This document shows positions 4,593-6,037 of a DNA stretch of 6,037 nucleotides, piece by piece. The position numbers were made by a program, and so were the translations under genes. A model generated the notes under the pieces. It did not search any database, was not told where the DNA came from, and saw only the letters and a program-made list of their open reading frames with translations. Each line of letters starts with the position of its first letter. The stretch's first letter is position 1. Source of the stretch: Candidatus Methanophagales archaeon (GTDB taxonomy: Archaea; Halobacteriota; Syntropharchaeia; Alkanophagales; Methanospirareceae); the NCBI GenBank assembly GCA_030617585.1, contig JAUWVD010000077.1:1-6037 (forward strand), written 5' to 3'.

Positions 4593-6037
4593 ATGAATGA
4601 CTTAGTAGACATTGCCTTAGGCAACAAAAAAGCGGATTTAGTACTGAAAAATGTGAATCTCGTCAACGTATGCAGTGGCGAGATATACGAGACCGATATT
4701 GCAATCGCTCATGACTTGATAGCAGGATTAGGGAGATATGAGGGTAGACTTGAGATAGACGCTCAGGATAGCTATGCGGTTCCGGGATTGATAGACGGGC
4801 ATACGCACATAGAAATGAGCATGCTCTCGGTACGCGAATTTGCAAAGGCCGTAGTGCCCCGAGGTACGACTGCTGTGGTTGCGGACCCGCATGAAATAGC
4901 TAACGTCTTAGGTATCGCGGGAATACGAGCGCTTTTAGATGATGCAAGAACCACCGCACTAAAAGTATTTTGTATGGCTCCTTCTTGTGTGCCTTCTACA
5001 AACCCTTCGCTGGGGCTCGAGACCTCAGGTGCGACGATAGACCATACAGAAATAAGGAAACTACTGCGAATGGACGGAATCATCGGCCTAGCAGAGGTGA
5101 TGAACTACGTTGGTGTCATAGCAAAAGAGGAAGAGGTATTGAAGAAGATAGAGATCGCAAAGGCGCTAAAAATGCCAATTGATGGTCATGCACCATTACT
5201 CAGCGGTAAAGATCTAAACGCTTATGTCGTAAGTGGTGCAGGCTCGGACCACGAGAATAGCACATATGAAGAATCACAGGAAAAGCTCCGGCTGGGTATG
5301 CGTGTGATGGTGAGAGAAGGTTCTGTGGCTAAAAACCTGAAAAAGATCGCTCCTCTGTTGCGGACCGTAGATACAAGGAATTGCATGCTTGTTACTGACG
5401 GCGACCGCACACCGCTCGATTTAAAGGACGAGGGTTATTTAGATTATGTTTTGAGAAGAGCTATTGAGGAGGGGATAGACCCCGTGAAGGCGGTGCAGAT
5501 GTGCACGATAAATCCCGCACAATGGTTCAAACTGGATGCCGAAATCGGCTGCATTGCCCCTGGTAAAATCGCGGACATCGTACTGTTAAAAAATTTAGAG
5601 ACGTTTGAAGTCGAGAAAGTGATAGTAAATGGGAAGCCCGATTTTGCGCAGCGTGCTGAATATAGCTTTAACTATCCTCAATATCGCGAAAGTGTAAGGA
5701 TAATGCGAGTGAAACCTGATGAGTTCGTGATAGAGCAAGAAGGCGCAATAAAAGCGAGGATAATCGGTTTGATAGAGGGAGAACTCCTGACGGAAGAGCT
5801 TGTGGAAGAGATAAGCGGCATAGAGATAGCTCGTGATATATTAGAAATCGGTGTTCTCGAACGGCACCATTACTCCGGTAATATGGGCTTGGGTTTCGTA
5901 AAAGGGTTTGGATTGAAAACCGGTGCAATCGCGTCCACTATCGCTCATGACTCGCATAATATTGTCGTTATAGGCACAAACGAAGAAGATATGGCTCTCG
6001 CTTGCAACCGGTTAAAGGCGATAGGTGGAGGAATTGT
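4593..6037 (+). CDS. ade: Adenine deaminase (partial, C-terminus beyond right edge)
   Basis: Amidohydrolase-superfamily enzyme that converts adenine to hypoxanthine and ammonia in cytoplasmic purine salvage. The frame is open for 481 codons to the window edge; family members have about 540-600 residues, so the last part is missing. Motifs in order: PGLIDGHTHIE with the metal ligands His70 and His72; ADPHEIANVLG (98-108); MAPSCVPST (128-136); GLAEVMN with bridging Glu168; DGHAP with His199; SDHE with His220; and VTDGD with Asp269. The C-terminal Ade domain shows GNMGLGFVKGFGLKTGAIAS (429-448) and AHDSHNIVVIGTNEEDMALA (451-470). Two positions differ from the pattern I expect: TDGDR instead of TDDR/TDDK, and EGYLD (280-284) where GH is common. 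The start at 4593 is the first ATG in frame and gives a normal N-terminus (LVLKNVNLVNVCSGEIYETD). Confidence 0.95.
   Translation, partial: MNDLVDIALGNKKADLVLKNVNLVNVCSGEIYETDIAIAHDLIAGLGRYEGRLEIDAQDSYAVPGLIDGHTHIEMSMLSVREFAKAVVPRGTTAVVADPHEIANVLGIAGIRALLDDARTTALKVFCMAPSCVPSTNPSLGLETSGATIDHTEIRKLLRMDGIIGLAEVMNYVGVIAKEEEVLKKIEIAKALKMPIDGHAPLLSGKDLNAYVVSGAGSDHENSTYEESQEKLRLGMRVMVREGSVAKNLKKIAPLLRTVDTRNCMLVTDGDRTPLDLKDEGYLDYVLRRAIEEGIDPVKAVQMCTINPAQWFKLDAEIGCIAPGKIADIVLLKNLETFEVEKVIVNGKPDFAQRAEYSFNYPQYRESVRIMRVKPDEFVIEQEGAIKARIIGLIEGELLTEELVEEISGIEIARDILEIGVLERHHYSGNMGLGFVKGFGLKTGAIASTIAHDSHNIVVIGTNEEDMALACNRLKAIGGGI

Noticed and set aside
4772..5083. Minus-strand open frames opposite adenine deaminase (also 5222-5410 and 5668-5928)
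   Set aside because: They are antisense to a continuous, motif-complete deaminase frame and resemble nothing.

Overview
The window is a piece of archaeal chromosome, most likely euryarchaeal. Evidence: a proteasome alpha-subunit gene followed by an SBDS gene (the usual start of the archaeal proteasome/exosome superoperon), an intronless tRNA-Ala without encoded CCA, Shine-Dalgarno sites of the GGTGAT type, and TATA-like boxes about 25-30 bases upstream of starts that lack a Shine-Dalgarno, as in leaderless archaeal genes. A methanogen or ANME-type relative is plausible, but the sequence does not settle the lineage.

Left part (1-1436, minus strand): tRNA-Ala(CGC), then psmA (proteasome alpha), then the SBDS ribosome-maturation gene, which runs off the left edge. 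All three are read leftward. psmA and SBDS are only 4 bases apart and are surely one operon; the tRNA lies 60 bases upstream of psmA and may share its transcript.

Middle (1437-3622, plus strand): a divergent intergenic region carries promoters both ways and a 7-base direct repeat with a 20-base period. Next comes a LysE-family membrane exporter with six predicted membrane segments, then a 424-residue coiled-coil protein of unknown function that starts at GTG. Both genes look leaderless and each has its own TATA-like box.

Right part: a two-gene HepT/MntA toxin-antitoxin module (3624-4438, minus strand) has all motif residues intact and converges on the coiled-coil gene with a single base between the stop codons. 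Its local base composition is visibly AT-richer than psmA, consistent with an accessory insertion. A 154-base divergent intergenic region separates it from an adenine deaminase gene (4593 to the right edge, plus strand), which is open for 481 codons and lacks only its C-terminal end.

The genes fall into three unrelated jobs: protein turnover and ribosome assembly (psmA, SBDS, tRNA); transport and purine salvage (LysE, Ade); and a defence or plasmid/genome-stability type module (HepT/MntA). No CRISPR array, insertion sequence or integrase is visible. The least explained item is the coiled-coil protein.
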